Source: Vandammella animalimorsus (lineage in GTDB: Bacteria; Pseudomonadota; Gammaproteobacteria; Burkholderiales; Burkholderiaceae_C). From it: DNA of 64,000 nt. A program made the position numbers and the translations under genes. How positions within the stretch are numbered: position 1 is the first letter of the stretch; each line of letters starts with the position of its first letter. Where the stretch lies: positions 62,001 through 126,000 of the forward strand of contig NZ_NSJB01000002.1 of NCBI RefSeq assembly GCF_002285265.1, read 5' to 3'. Below the pieces are notes generated by a model that saw only the letters and a program-made list of their open reading frames with translations, did not search any database and had not been told where the DNA came from. Below are positions 34,282-46,332 of this stretch, piece after piece.

Positions 34282-35103
34282 ATGAGCTGGTTTGAAGCCA
34301 TTGTTCTCGGGCTCTTGCAGGGGCTGACCGAATTCCTGCCCATTTCCTCCAGCGCGCACCTGCGCATCTTCGGGCCGCTGCTGCCCTCGGGCGGCGACCC
34401 GGGCGCGGCCTTCACGGCCATCACCCAGCTGGGCACGGAGGCGGCGGTGCTGCTGTATTTCCGCAAGGATTTGTGGCGCATCGCCCAGTCCTGGCTGCGC
34501 ACGCTGGGCCAGCCGCTGGCGCGGCTCGATGCCGATGCCCGCATGGGCTGGTTCATCATCGTCGGCACCGTGCCCATCGTCGTGCTGGGGCTGCTGTTTC
34601 AGGATGCGATCGAATCAACGCTGCGCAATCTCTACATCACGGCCAGCATGCTGATCGGCTTTGCGCTGGTGCTGGCCTGGGCCGATTGGATCGGCCGCAA
34701 GACCAGGCCGCTGCAGGCGCTGACGGCGCGCCACGCGCTGCTGTTTGGCCTGGCGCAGGCGCTGGCGCTGATCCCGGGCGTGTCGCGCTCGGGCGGCACC
34801 ATCACTGGCGGCCTGCTGCTGGGCTACACCCGCGAGGCCGCGGCGCGCTATTCCTTTTTGCTGGCCATTCCGGCGGTGATTGCCTCGGGCTTTTACCAGC
34901 TGCTCAAGAGCTGGGGCAGCAACGCCGTGCCCGCCGGGCCCACGGCGCTGGCCACGCTGGTGGCCTTTGCCAGCGGCTATGCGGTGATCGTGGTGTTCCT
35001 CAAATGGGTCTCGCACCACAGCTATCTGCCCTTTGTGATCTACCGCCTGGCACTGGGCCTGCTGGTGCTGGCGCTGCTGGGGCTGGGCGTGCTGCAGCCT
35101 TGA
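34282..35103 (+). CDS. uppP: Undecaprenyl-diphosphate phosphatase
   Basis: 273 residues, polytopic inner-membrane protein. Both UppP signature regions are present: [16 protein letters not shown] near the N-terminus (catalytic Glu, Ser) and [12 protein letters not shown] in the middle. It recycles the C55 lipid carrier of peptidoglycan synthesis. Frame open upstream; [14 protein letters not shown] is the canonical start. Confidence 0.96.
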   Translation: MSWFEAIVLGLLQGLTEFLPISSSAHLRIFGPLLPSGGDPGAAFTAITQLGTEAAVLLYFRKDLWRIAQSWLRTLGQPLARLDADARMGWFIIVGTVPIVVLGLLFQDAIESTLRNLYITASMLIGFALVLAWADWIGRKTRPLQALTARHALLFGLAQALALIPGVSRSGGTITGGLLLGYTREAAARYSFLLAIPAVIASGFYQLLKSWGSNAVPAGPTALATLVAFASGYAVIVVFLKWVSHHSYLPFVIYRLALGLLVLALLGLGVLQP

Positions 35104-35144
35104 GCGGCTGCGGCGGCACGGGCGGCGGCGAAGGCCCCGCCAGC

Positions 35145-35573
35145 TCAGCGCCGCGACCGGCGCTGGCCGGTCAGCCGCCGGGCATTGGCCGTGGCGCGGC
35201 GGTGCACGGGCTGGATGCCACTGAGCGCCGTATCCAGGCCCGCCTCGCGCAGGCGTTGCTGCGCCCCGCGGGCCAGTTGCTCCCAGGCGCCCGGCTGCAT
35301 CCAGCCGCCCAGCGCCATCTGCCACCAGGCCTGGGCGCACCACAGCGCCCATTGCTGCTGCGCGGCCAGCGCCTGGGTCGCCATGGCTTGCCAGGATTGC
35401 GCAAAGGCTTGGACTTTCTCGGCCCCCATGCGCTGGAACTCACGCCGATCGCGCGCGCTGGGCTGCGGCCCGGCCGTGAGCATGCGACCCACGCGCACGG
35501 CCACGACCTGCGGCGCCGCCTGCATCAGCTCGCCGCTCTTGCGCGCCAGTTTCGCGCGCTTGCCCGCCGTCAT
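35145..35573 (-). CDS. Phasin-like polyhydroxyalkanoate granule-associated protein (tentative)
   Basis: 142 residues, predicted mostly helical: KRAKLARKSGELMQAAPQVV, a SARDRREFQRMGAEK segment, then Ala/Gln/Trp-rich amphipathic helix. The pattern matches what I recall as a small granule-associated phasin family of Comamonadaceae; it is recalled from memory, not aligned. ATG overlaps the GST stop by 4 bases, and the reading frame ends next to uppP convergently. Confidence 0.5.
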   Translation of the reverse strand: MTAGKRAKLARKSGELMQAAPQVVAVRVGRMLTAGPQPSARDRREFQRMGAEKVQAFAQSWQAMATQALAAQQQWALWCAQAWWQMALGGWMQPGAWEQLARGAQQRLREAGLDTALSGIQPVHRRATANARRLTGQRRSRR

Positions 35574-36328
35574 GGCTGGCTCCCGGCAGCGGGCACGAGC
35601 AGGCCGCGCTGCACCGCTGGGCGCTCGTTGAAAGCGGCCAGCACGCGCTGCACGTGCTTGAACTCGTCAAAGCCCACCAGCTCGGCAGCGCCATAGCCCA
35701 CCACCAGATTGCGCACCCAGGGGAAGATGGCGATGTCGGCGATCGAATAGGCGGCTTCACCCCGGCCCAGCAGCCAGTCGCGCTCCTGCAGCTGCTGGTC
35801 CAGCACGCCCAGCAGGCGGCGCGATTCCTTGGCGTAGCGCTCGCGCGGGCGCGCATCCTCGATCTCGCGGCCGGCGTATTTGTAGAAGAAGCCCAGCTGG
35901 CCAAACATCGGCCCCAGGCCGCCCATTTGCCACATCAGCCATTGCAGCGCCTGGTAGCGCTGCGCGCCGTCCTGCGGCAGCAGCCGGCCGGTTTTCTCGG
36001 CCAGGTAGAGGAGGATGGCGCCGCTCTCGAACAGCGCCAGCGGCTGGCCGCCCGGGCCATCGGGGTCGAGGATGGCGGGGATTTTGTTGTTCGGGTTCAG
36101 CGAGAGGAATTCGGCCGTGAACTGATCATTGGCTGTGATGTCGATGCGATGCGCCTCGTAGGGCAGGCCCAGCTCCTCCAGCGCGATGGACGCCTTGGCG
36201 CCATTGGGCGTTGTCAGTGAGTACAGCTGAATGCGCTCGGGGTGGCGCGCCGGCCATTTGCGGGTGATGAGAAAGTCCTGCAGCGGCTTGCCCTGGGCTT
36301 GGCCGGCAGTGTTGGGGGGCTGGGTCAT
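35570..36328 (-). CDS. Glutathione S-transferase, YghU/Ure2-like
   Basis: 252 residues. N-terminal thioredoxin-like domain with SLTTPNGAKASIALEELGLPYE and LNPNNKIPAI (cis-Pro), and glutathione contact FESGAILLYLAEK; C-terminal helical domain to the end. The NPNNKIPAILDPDG segment is typical of the YghU group, which has disulfide-bond oxidoreductase activity. ATG at 36328 with AGGAG. It is upstream of and coupled to the phasin-like gene. Confidence 0.9.
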   Translation of the reverse strand: MTQPPNTAGQAQGKPLQDFLITRKWPARHPERIQLYSLTTPNGAKASIALEELGLPYEAHRIDITANDQFTAEFLSLNPNNKIPAILDPDGPGGQPLALFESGAILLYLAEKTGRLLPQDGAQRYQALQWLMWQMGGLGPMFGQLGFFYKYAGREIEDARPRERYAKESRRLLGVLDQQLQERDWLLGRGEAAYSIADIAIFPWVRNLVVGYGAAELVGFDEFKHVQRVLAAFNERPAVQRGLLVPAAGSQP

Positions 36329-36453
36329 CGCAACTCTCCTGCAATGCGGGGTGAAAAAGAGGCGCGCCATCATGCCAAAGCCGCCAAGCCCTTGCGAAGG
36401 GTGGCGCCAATCAGCACGCCGTAGGCGCTTGCTTGCACGCGAGCCTGTCAGCC

Positions 36454-37479
36454 TCAATCGAACTTCACGCGCGGATCGACCCAGACATAGCACAGGTCGC
36501 TGATGAGCTTGGTCAGCAGCCCGATCAGCGTGAACAAGTACAGCGTGCCCAGCACCACCGGGTAATCGCGGCGGATGATGCTTTCATAGCCCAGCAGGCC
36601 CAGCCCATCGAGGGTGAACAGCGTCTCGATCAGCAGCGAGCCGGCAAAGAACGCGCCGATGAACGCCGCCGGAAAGCCCGTAATGATGGGGATCAGCGCA
36701 TTGCGAAACACATGGCGCCACAGCACCTGGCGCGGCGCCAGGCCCTTGGCGCGGGCCGTGAGCACGTACTGCTTGCGGATTTCCTCCAGCACGGCGTTCT
36801 TGGTCAGCAGCGTGGTCACGGCAAAGCTGCCAGCAACCATCGAGATCACGGGCAGGGTGACGTGCCACAGGTAATCGAGCACGCGCTCGCCCCAGCCCAT
36901 GTCCTCCCAGCCCGGCGAGCTCAGCCCGCGCAGCGGAAACCATTCGAGCTGGCCGCCGAACACCACCAGCAAGATCACCCCCAGCACAAAGCCCGGCACG
37001 GCATAGCCCAGCAGCACCAGCAAGGTGGTGACGAAATCGAAGCGGCTGCCCGCGCGCACGGCCTTGGCCACGCCCAGCGGCACGGCCACCAGATAGCTGA
37101 TGAAAAAGCTCCACAGCCCCAGGCTGATGGACACGGGCAGCTTCTCGCGGATCAGCTGCCACACATCCTTGTTGTGCATGAAGCTGCGCCCCAGATCCAG
37201 GCGCGCGAACTGCCCCAGCATCTGCAAAAAGCGCTCGTGCGCCGGCTTGTCGAAGCCATACAGCGCCTTGATCTCTTGCAGCCGGCGCGCATCCACGCCC
37301 TCGTTGCCCCGGTAGTGCAGGCCTGCGCCCTCGATTCCGCCCGGCCCGGCGCGCGACTCGGCCAGGTACTGCTCCACCGGCCCGCCCGGCACGAACTGCA
37401 CCACGATGAAAGTCAGCAGCAACACCCCCAGCAAGGTGGGCAGCATCAGCAGCAAGCGCTTGACGATGTAGGCAAACAT
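36454..37479 (-). CDS. Oligopeptide-type ABC transporter permease (YejB-like), without visible partner genes
   Basis: 341 residues, about six membrane segments. N-terminal MFAYIVKRLLLMLPTLLGV and C-terminal SLLIETLFTLDGLGLLGYESIIRRDYPVVLG are typical of DppB/OppB/YejB permeases; the EKLPVSISLGLWSFF segment fits YejB. No ATPase, second permease or binding-protein gene flanks it (GST on one side, LprI-like gene on the other). Partners must be encoded elsewhere or lost. A short GCCACAGA repeat lies upstream. Confidence 0.88.
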   Translation of the reverse strand: MFAYIVKRLLLMLPTLLGVLLLTFIVVQFVPGGPVEQYLAESRAGPGGIEGAGLHYRGNEGVDARRLQEIKALYGFDKPAHERFLQMLGQFARLDLGRSFMHNKDVWQLIREKLPVSISLGLWSFFISYLVAVPLGVAKAVRAGSRFDFVTTLLVLLGYAVPGFVLGVILLVVFGGQLEWFPLRGLSSPGWEDMGWGERVLDYLWHVTLPVISMVAGSFAVTTLLTKNAVLEEIRKQYVLTARAKGLAPRQVLWRHVFRNALIPIITGFPAAFIGAFFAGSLLIETLFTLDGLGLLGYESIIRRDYPVVLGTLYLFTLIGLLTKLISDLCYVWVDPRVKFD

Positions 37480-37526
37480 GGCGAGGGGCTTTCAAGGAGA
37501 AGCGTCGCGCCGGATTATCGGGCAGG

Positions 37527-37553
37527 GCCACAGAGCCACAGAGCCACAGAGCC
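37527..37553. repeat. GCCACAGA x3 short tandem repeat
   Basis: Three perfect 8-bp units plus GCC between the yejB-like start and the LprI-like gene. Too short to be more than a marker for strain variation. Confidence 0.7.
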
Positions 37554-37556
37554 GCC

Positions 37557-38222
37557 CTAGCGCCCGGCCGCCGATTGGGCCTGGGCCCGCTGGCGCAGTT
37601 GTTGCAGCAGCGCTGGCCAGCCGGCTTCCTTGGGCGGGGCCGTCTCTTGCGTCGCGCCGGCGGTGCTGGCGGCGCTGGTCGATGCCCCGGGCTGCGCCTC
37701 TTGCGCTGGCGGGCTGTTGACATCCTCAAACAGGCCTGTGTCGGCCAGGCCTTGCAGCTCTTGCGCGCGCAGGGCGGTTTCGCGCAGCGTGCAGTCGTTG
37801 GCCAGCAGGCGGGTGATGGTGCCGCCATTGGGGTCGAGCAGAAACTCGCAATGCGCATCGCGGTATTGCAGCCAAAGCCGCTGCGCGTGCTTGAGCTGCT
37901 CCTTGCGCGGCGCGCTCAGCTGCGCGCGCAGCGCCTGGTAGTGGGTGTTGAGGCGACCGTCCTGCACCGCCAGCTCCTTGGCCATGCAGTCGATGATCTC
38001 GGCATTGACGGCATCGGCGCGCTCCAGGCAGCGGCCGTAGTCCTCGGTGTACAGCGGCAGCTGCACCTCCTGTGCATCCTGCGCCTGCTGCGGCTCAGGC
38101 TCTGGCTGCTGCGCCAGCGTCAGCAACGGGCCAGCCAGCAGCGCCAGCACGGCGGGGCGCCAACGGCGCGCTTGGGGGGCAAGCCCTTTGGGGCGCTGGC
38201 AGTTCAGGGGCTTCATTGGCAT
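37557..38222 (-). CDS. LprI-type (DUF1311) exported protein
   Basis: 221 residues, start at ATG 38222 with AAGGA upstream. N-terminal hydrophobic segment RPAVLALLAGPLLTLAQQ is an export signal. The central part YGRCLERADAV...IIDCMAKELAVQD...LNTHYQALRAQL...QRLWLQYRDAHCEF is the Cys-containing LprI/DUF1311 fold known from lysozyme-inhibitor-like proteins. A Pro/Ala/Ser-rich tail follows. Periplasmic location likely; inhibition of lysozyme is only a family association. Confidence 0.8.
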   Translation of the reverse strand: MPMKPLNCQRPKGLAPQARRWRPAVLALLAGPLLTLAQQPEPEPQQAQDAQEVQLPLYTEDYGRCLERADAVNAEIIDCMAKELAVQDGRLNTHYQALRAQLSAPRKEQLKHAQRLWLQYRDAHCEFLLDPNGGTITRLLANDCTLRETALRAQELQGLADTGLFEDVNSPPAQEAQPGASTSAASTAGATQETAPPKEAGWPALLQQLRQRAQAQSAAGR

Positions 38223-38294
38223 GGGCAATCCTTGTTCAAGACGATCGCGTGGTTATATCCCTGCGCCGCCCAGCCTGGCTGCAAGCAAACGTAA

Positions 38295-38324
38295 AGCCCC
38301 TGCAGGCCGGGGTCTGCAGGGGCT
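38295..38324 (-). terminator. Rho-independent-like terminator after the App1-type gene
   Basis: 11-bp stem AGCCCCTGCAG / CTGCAGGGGCT (38295-38305, 38314-38324), followed on the minus strand by TTTACGTTTG. About 45 bases past the stop of the minus-strand App1-type phosphatase gene. Confidence 0.65.
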
Positions 38325-38367
38325 GGGCTGAAGGTTTGGGGGCTTGGGGGCGCTGGCGGCGCGGCCG

Positions 38368-39513
38368 TCAAAGCCAAAAGCCTTGCTGCTGCGCAATGGC
38401 CAGGCCTTGCGCGCCATCCTCGATCAGATACCAGGGCGTGGCCGCCGGCAGCGCCGCCATGGCCTGGCGGTAGCGCGCAGCCGTGGGCGCTTCGCCGGTG
38501 ACGTCGCGGATCAGGATGGCCGCCACCTGCTGCGGATGGCGGCTGGCGGCTTGGGCGTAGATCTCCGGGTCGGCCTCGCCCGAGTCGCCGACCAGCACGA
38601 AGCGCCGCCCGGGAAAACGCGCCATCAAACGCTGCAAATGCGCCAGCTTGTGCCGCTGGCCATCCTGCGCGTCTGGGATCAGGCGGTTCCAGGCGGTCGA
38701 TTCGCGCAGCTGCAGGCAGCCGCCCGGAAAGCCATAGCCCTGCAAGAAGTCCTGCAGGGGCTCCAGCAGCTGCACCGGGCTGGATGACAGGTAGTGCAGC
38801 TGCACATTGCGCCCGGCCTGGGTGCCGGCGGCCTGCATCTGGCCCAGCCAGGCGGCCATGCCCGGCACGGCCTCGAAGGGGGCGAGAAAGGTGTTGCGCA
38901 GCAACTGGCGCGTGTCGCGCACCTGGGAGATCTTGATGGTGTCGTCGATGTCGCTGACGATGGACAGGCCCTGTGCGGCCACGGGCCAGAGCCTGCCCCG
39001 GCTCTGGCTGCGGCCCGCCACGGTGTAGGCCAGCGGCTGCGCCGGGGCGCGGTCCCAGGCCGGACTCCAGAGCGCGCCAGGCAAGCTGATCTGCGTAGAG
39101 CTGCGGCCTGCGCGGTCGGTGCGATTCACAGGCAGTGGGCCTTGCCCATTCAGCTCAATCGACAGGCGCTTGCCGCGCTCGGAATCCTTGAGAAACCAGC
39201 GCGCACGGGTTTCGAACAGTGCGCGCTCGCGCGCGCTGAGCTGGCCCAGCTCAATGCCCAGATAGCGCGCAAACAGGCTGCGAGCGCCTGGCCGGCGCTC
39301 GTTTTCGTAGACCCACAGCTCGATGTCGGCCAACAGCTGGCCATCGTCGCCCTGCCACAGCAGCCCGGGCAGCGCCAGCACCTGCTCATCGCGCTTGAGC
39401 GGCGATGCCTGGGCGCCGCCCAGGCCCAATGCCGCGCTCGCTGCGCTCAACAGGGCCAACAGGCCGCGCCGCCGCAGCCCTGGTGCGGCGGCGCTGTCTT
39501 CGCCCGCGCTCAC
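38368..39513 (-). CDS. App1/DUF2183-type phosphatase-domain protein
   Basis: 381 residues, GTG start within the stop of the His-rich gene. A twin-arginine-like N-terminus LRRRGLLALLSAASAALG suggests export. The C-terminal phosphatase domain has IVSDIDDTIKIS (HAD-like DxDxT) at about 185-196 and RFVLVGDSGEADPEIY. Fungal App1 is a phosphatidate phosphatase of this domain; bacterial substrate unknown. Operon with the metal-binding protein upstream. Confidence 0.85.
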   Translation of the reverse strand: MSAGEDSAAAPGLRRRGLLALLSAASAALGLGGAQASPLKRDEQVLALPGLLWQGDDGQLLADIELWVYENERRPGARSLFARYLGIELGQLSARERALFETRARWFLKDSERGKRLSIELNGQGPLPVNRTDRAGRSSTQISLPGALWSPAWDRAPAQPLAYTVAGRSQSRGRLWPVAAQGLSIVSDIDDTIKISQVRDTRQLLRNTFLAPFEAVPGMAAWLGQMQAAGTQAGRNVQLHYLSSSPVQLLEPLQDFLQGYGFPGGCLQLRESTAWNRLIPDAQDGQRHKLAHLQRLMARFPGRRFVLVGDSGEADPEIYAQAASRHPQQVAAILIRDVTGEAPTAARYRQAMAALPAATPWYLIEDGAQGLAIAQQQGFWL

Positions 39514-39881
39514 GCAGCGGGCGACACCACTTGCAACGGGCCGTGGTCGTCGCAGTGGTCGCCGTGCGGGTGGTGCAGGTGGCCATCGACCAGATAGTCC
39601 ACGTGGTCGCCGTGGGGCACGGCCTCATGCCCACAGCCCGGGCCATGCACGTGGCCGGGCTCATGGCCCTGGCAACGGTGCTGCGGGGTACACGCATCGG
39701 GATTGGTGGCCGATACGGCAATCACATGCTCGTCCACGTGGTCGCCATGCGGATGGTGCAGGTGCCCGTCGTGCAGGTAATCGACATGGCCTTCGTGCAT
39801 CACGGCCGTGTGGCCGCAGTGCGGGCCATGCTGGTGGGCGTGGTCGTGGTGGTGCGGCTGGTTGCAAGTGGGTGCAGTCAT
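39510..39881 (-). CDS. Histidine-rich metal-binding protein
   Basis: 123 residues, about a third His, with two similar blocks (HVDYLHDGHLHHPHGDH at about residues 32-48 and HVDYLVDGHLHHPHGDH at about 93-109) and His/Cys pairs such as HGPHCGH and HGPGCGHE. Such composition binds Zn/Ni/Co. No signal peptide is seen. It is encoded just downstream of an ArsR/SmtB-type regulator on the same strand, so a metal store or chaperone under metal control is plausible. Function unproven. Confidence 0.75.
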   Translation of the reverse strand: MTAPTCNQPHHHDHAHQHGPHCGHTAVMHEGHVDYLHDGHLHHPHGDHVDEHVIAVSATNPDACTPQHRCQGHEPGHVHGPGCGHEAVPHGDHVDYLVDGHLHHPHGDHCDDHGPLQVVSPAA

Positions 39882-39963
39882 GGACGGCTCCTTTCAGTGG
39901 TGAATCAAACAGGGTGAGGAAATCAACGCGCTGCGGCCCCTGCCCATAGGGCTCTTTGGCGCA

Positions 39964-40320
39964 CTAGGCCAGCTCCGCAGCGTGGTGCAGGATGTTGCGC
40001 AGCAGCTCGTGCACGTGCTCGTCGGCCAGCGCGTAGAAGATGTGCTTGGCCTCGCGCCGCCGCGCCAACAAGCCTGCGGCATGCAGGGTCTGCAGTCGCG
40101 CAGACACGCTGCTGAGCTTGCCGCCTTCGCAGGCCACCAGCTCGGAGACGCACATCTCCCGCTCGGCCAGCCACAGCAGCAGGCGCAGCCGCGCTGGATC
40201 GCTGAGCGCATGGCACATGGCTGCGGCCAGCTCCAGCTGCCGGGGCGGGTACTGCAGCGCCGGCGGCAGGGCTTCATCGTGCTGGCAAGGGCTGGTCATG
40301 GCGGTGCAGGGCTGATTCAT
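39964..40320 (-). CDS. ArsR/SmtB-family metal-sensing repressor
   Basis: 118 residues from the ATG at 40320. Winged helix with SDPARLRLLLWLAERE and helix-turn-helix GGKLSSVSARLQTLHAAGLL, wing RRREAKHIFYAL, and a C-terminal helix DEHVHELLRNILHHAAEL with His/Glu that could form an alpha5 metal site. Cys at residues in REMCVSELVACEGG lie where alpha3 sensors bind metal. Upstream of the His-rich gene and App1-type gene. Confidence 0.9.
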   Translation of the reverse strand: MNQPCTAMTSPCQHDEALPPALQYPPRQLELAAAMCHALSDPARLRLLLWLAEREMCVSELVACEGGKLSSVSARLQTLHAAGLLARRREAKHIFYALADEHVHELLRNILHHAAELA

Positions 40321-40336
40321 TCCATCAATTTTTGTA

Positions 40337-40365
40337 ATGTTAGAACGTGACCCTGGGCAGGTCAA
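40337..40365 (-). promoter_or_regulatory. Promoter of the arsR-like/His-rich gene operon
   Basis: On the minus strand, TTGACC (plus-strand 40360-40365), a 17-base spacer and TAACAT (plus-strand 40337-40342). It lies 17 bases before the regulator ATG, consistent with autoregulation; an imperfect AT-rich repeat follows. Confidence 0.6.
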
Positions 40366-40508
40366 TCGCAGCGGCCAATACCCATGAAGCTCGCATGCCT
40401 GCAAGCGCTGGCTCAAAGTCAAAGTCCGCGCCGCCCGCTGGCTCTTGGGTGCCTGGGCACATGCCTTGCGATACATTCGGGCCGCCGCATCGAACGCCCC
40501 CGCCCAGC

Positions 40509-41141
40509 ATGATTTCCATCTACCAGCTCAAGCCCAAGTTCCAGAACCTGCTGCGCCCCGTGGTGGCACGCCTGCACCGCGCGGGCGTGAGCGCCAACCA
40601 GGTCACGCTGCTGGCTGCGGCCGTGTCGGTGCTGCTGGGGCTGGCGCTGGCGCTCAACTCAGGGCGCAGCGGCTGGTTTGCGCTGCTGCCGCTGTGGATG
40701 TTTTTGCGCATGGCGCTCAACGCCATCGACGGCATGCTGGCGCGCGAGTTCGGCCACCAGTCGGCGCTGGGCGCTTATCTGAATGAGCTGTGCGATGTGC
40801 TGGCCGATGCGGCGCTGTTCCTGCCCTTTGCCCTGTTGCCCGGCGTGGCCGGCACGCCCGCGGCCCTGCTGGTGTACCTGGTGGTGCTGGGCGCGGCCGT
40901 GGTTGAGCTGGCCGGCGTGCTGGGCCTGATGGTGGGCGCCAGCCGCCGCTACGACGGCCCCATGGGCAAGAGCGACCGAGCCTTCGTCTTCGGCGCGCTG
41001 GCGCTGCTGGTGGCCCTGGGCTGGTGGAGCGTCGCGTGGGTGAGCGCCATCTTGGCTGCGGTGCTGGCCTTGCTGATCTGGACTGGCATCAACCGCGTGC
41101 GCCACGGCCTGGCCGAGGCCGCCCAGCGCCCGGCAAACTAG
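40509..41141 (+). CDS. CDP-alcohol phosphatidyltransferase family protein with altered active-site aspartates
   Basis: 210 residues, about six membrane segments. The family motif region reads NAIDGMLAREFG...GAYLNELCD (about residues 75-97). Compared with the canonical DxxDG...AR...G...D...D, the first and third Asp are Asn here. The other catalytic residues (DG, AR, last D) remain. It probably transfers a phospho-alcohol to a CDP-activated lipid, but activity is uncertain given the replacements. Start at 40509 (MISIYQLKPKFQ). Confidence 0.85.
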   Translation: MISIYQLKPKFQNLLRPVVARLHRAGVSANQVTLLAAAVSVLLGLALALNSGRSGWFALLPLWMFLRMALNAIDGMLAREFGHQSALGAYLNELCDVLADAALFLPFALLPGVAGTPAALLVYLVVLGAAVVELAGVLGLMVGASRRYDGPMGKSDRAFVFGALALLVALGWWSVAWVSAILAAVLALLIWTGINRVRHGLAEAAQRPAN

Positions 41142-42590
<1,449 letters not shown>

Positions 42591-42678
42591 GAAGCCTGCA
42601 CTCAGCAATGCCTCTGCGCCCATCGCAGCGCTGCGATTCATGTAGAGCATCCCTTGTGGTTTAATTCGCACCTCGATT

Positions 42679-42943
42679 TCGAAGGGGAGTATCCCTGCAG
42701 CCATGCTGCAGCCCGCTTGTGGTTTGCCCTGGGCAGCGCCAACGCTGCCCGACGGCACGCCGCCCCGACCGGGCTGCCCAGGCGCCAGCGGCGCTGCGCC
42801 GCCTGCACAGCGCGCCACATGCGCTCAACACCCATCCGTCAATACGGGCTGCGCACACTGCCGCCCCGGGTGCGGTGCTGGCCAGCGGGCTGGCCGTACG
42901 CCACGCGTACCGGCCGCGGCCGCGCCAGGGGAGAGACTTTCGA
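42679..42943 (+). ncRNA. Probable yybP-ykoY Mn2+ riboswitch upstream of terC/alx
   Basis: The 5' half has GAAGGGGAGTA (42681-42691) and the 3' half CCAGGGGAGAGACTTTCGAG, both strongly resembling the conserved L1 and L3/P1 closing sequences of the yybP-ykoY family. The outer arms pair: TCGAAGG (42679-42685) with CTTTCGA (42937-42943), seven pairs with one G-U. It sits before a TerC/Alx gene, the classic target. About 250 bases lie between the arms, long for the family, so an expanded variable stem is present. Confidence 0.7.
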
Positions 42944-42975
42944 GCCCATCAACCGCAACTGCCCATAGGTAATGC

Positions 42976-45568
<2,593 letters not shown>

Positions 45569-45730
45569 CAACCACTGGGCCACTGGGCGCAGCAGCTCGG
45601 CGCGCAAGCGGCAAGCACTCGCCGCCCTGTGCGCCGCCCTGACGCCAGCACCCTTGCCCGACGCGCGCGCTGCGTCGGGCACTGCACTGTTCTGTGCGCA
45701 CCTGTGGGTGCGCCCTCTGCTCACATTGCC

Positions 45731-46024
45731 ATGGATCAGCATCACCACAGCAGCACGCAGCCCCAGGCATCGCCGCACCGCAAATGGGCCTTCGCCGGAT
45801 GGATCGCCGCCCTGGCATGGCTGGCCACCTCCGTGGCCTGTCTGATGTACGTGCTCTATGGCAACCCCCATGCCGGCCTCTGGAAGCACTGGGCCGCCAT
45901 CACCTGGCAACTGGGCCAGGTGCTGGCCATTGCCTGCTTCACCCTGGGCATGTGGCAATTCAAAAAGCACCGCCACTGGCAGCAGCGCCACGATGGCGCC
46001 GCGCCCGACCAGCCCCTTGCTTGA
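45731..46024 (+). CDS. Small predicted membrane protein of unknown function
   Basis: 97 residues. His-rich N-terminus (MDQHHHSSTQ), two hydrophobic helices (AFAGWIAALAWLATSVACLMYVLYG and AAITWQLGQVLAIACFTLGM, split around a short Gly/His loop) and a charged C-terminus. No family recognised and no clear Shine-Dalgarno at the ATG. It sits between guaB and guaA on the same strand. Confidence 0.55.
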   Translation: MDQHHHSSTQPQASPHRKWAFAGWIAALAWLATSVACLMYVLYGNPHAGLWKHWAAITWQLGQVLAIACFTLGMWQFKKHRHWQQRHDGAAPDQPLA

Positions 46025-46162
46025 GATTGCTGCCAGCCTTGTTCAGTGGCGACAAGGCCGCCGCGCACGCTCTGCACAGGCAGGGCTGCACAGGGCCGCA
46101 CATGGCTGCAGGGCCGCACTGCTCAAGCCTTTTGTCCACCCACTGCACCATGTGCCCAAGCC

Positions 46163-46199
46163 AAAAAATAAGCCTTGAAGCGCCATAGCGCTCCAAGGC
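46163..46199 (-). terminator. Rho-independent terminator
   Basis: Minus strand: stem GCCTTG...CAAGGC extended by GAGCGC/GCGCTT (plus-strand 46172-46199), followed by TTATTTTTT (plus-strand 46162-46170). Past the minus-strand repeat protein. Confidence 0.75.
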
Positions 46200-46296
46200 C
46201 CCCAGGGGATCTCCCCCCCGCACAAGCCGCCTGGGCGGCCTGTCATGCACATTCAGACGGGCTGCCCCAAAGAGGCAAACTCATCGCAATACAGCC

Positions 46297-46323
46297 GGCG
46301 CCCATCCAGCGCGGATGGGCGCC
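46297..46323. terminator. GC hairpin next to the repeat-protein stop
   Basis: 11-bp perfect stem (46297-46307 and 46313-46323) with a 5-base loop, 9 bases from the stop of the minus-strand gene. No U-tract, so probably an mRNA-end stabiliser rather than a sole terminator. Confidence 0.5.
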
Positions 46324-46332
46324 AAAGCCGTT

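Larger units (their letters stand above)
46025..46332. other. Intergenic region with two hairpins
   Basis: 308 bases past the small membrane protein and past the end of the converging surface-protein gene. Holds the two hairpins annotated separately; otherwise I see nothing in it. Confidence 0.6.

Noticed and set aside
37557-38228. TTG start for the LprI-like gene
   Set aside because: The ATG two codons downstream has a proper AAGGA ribosome binding site.
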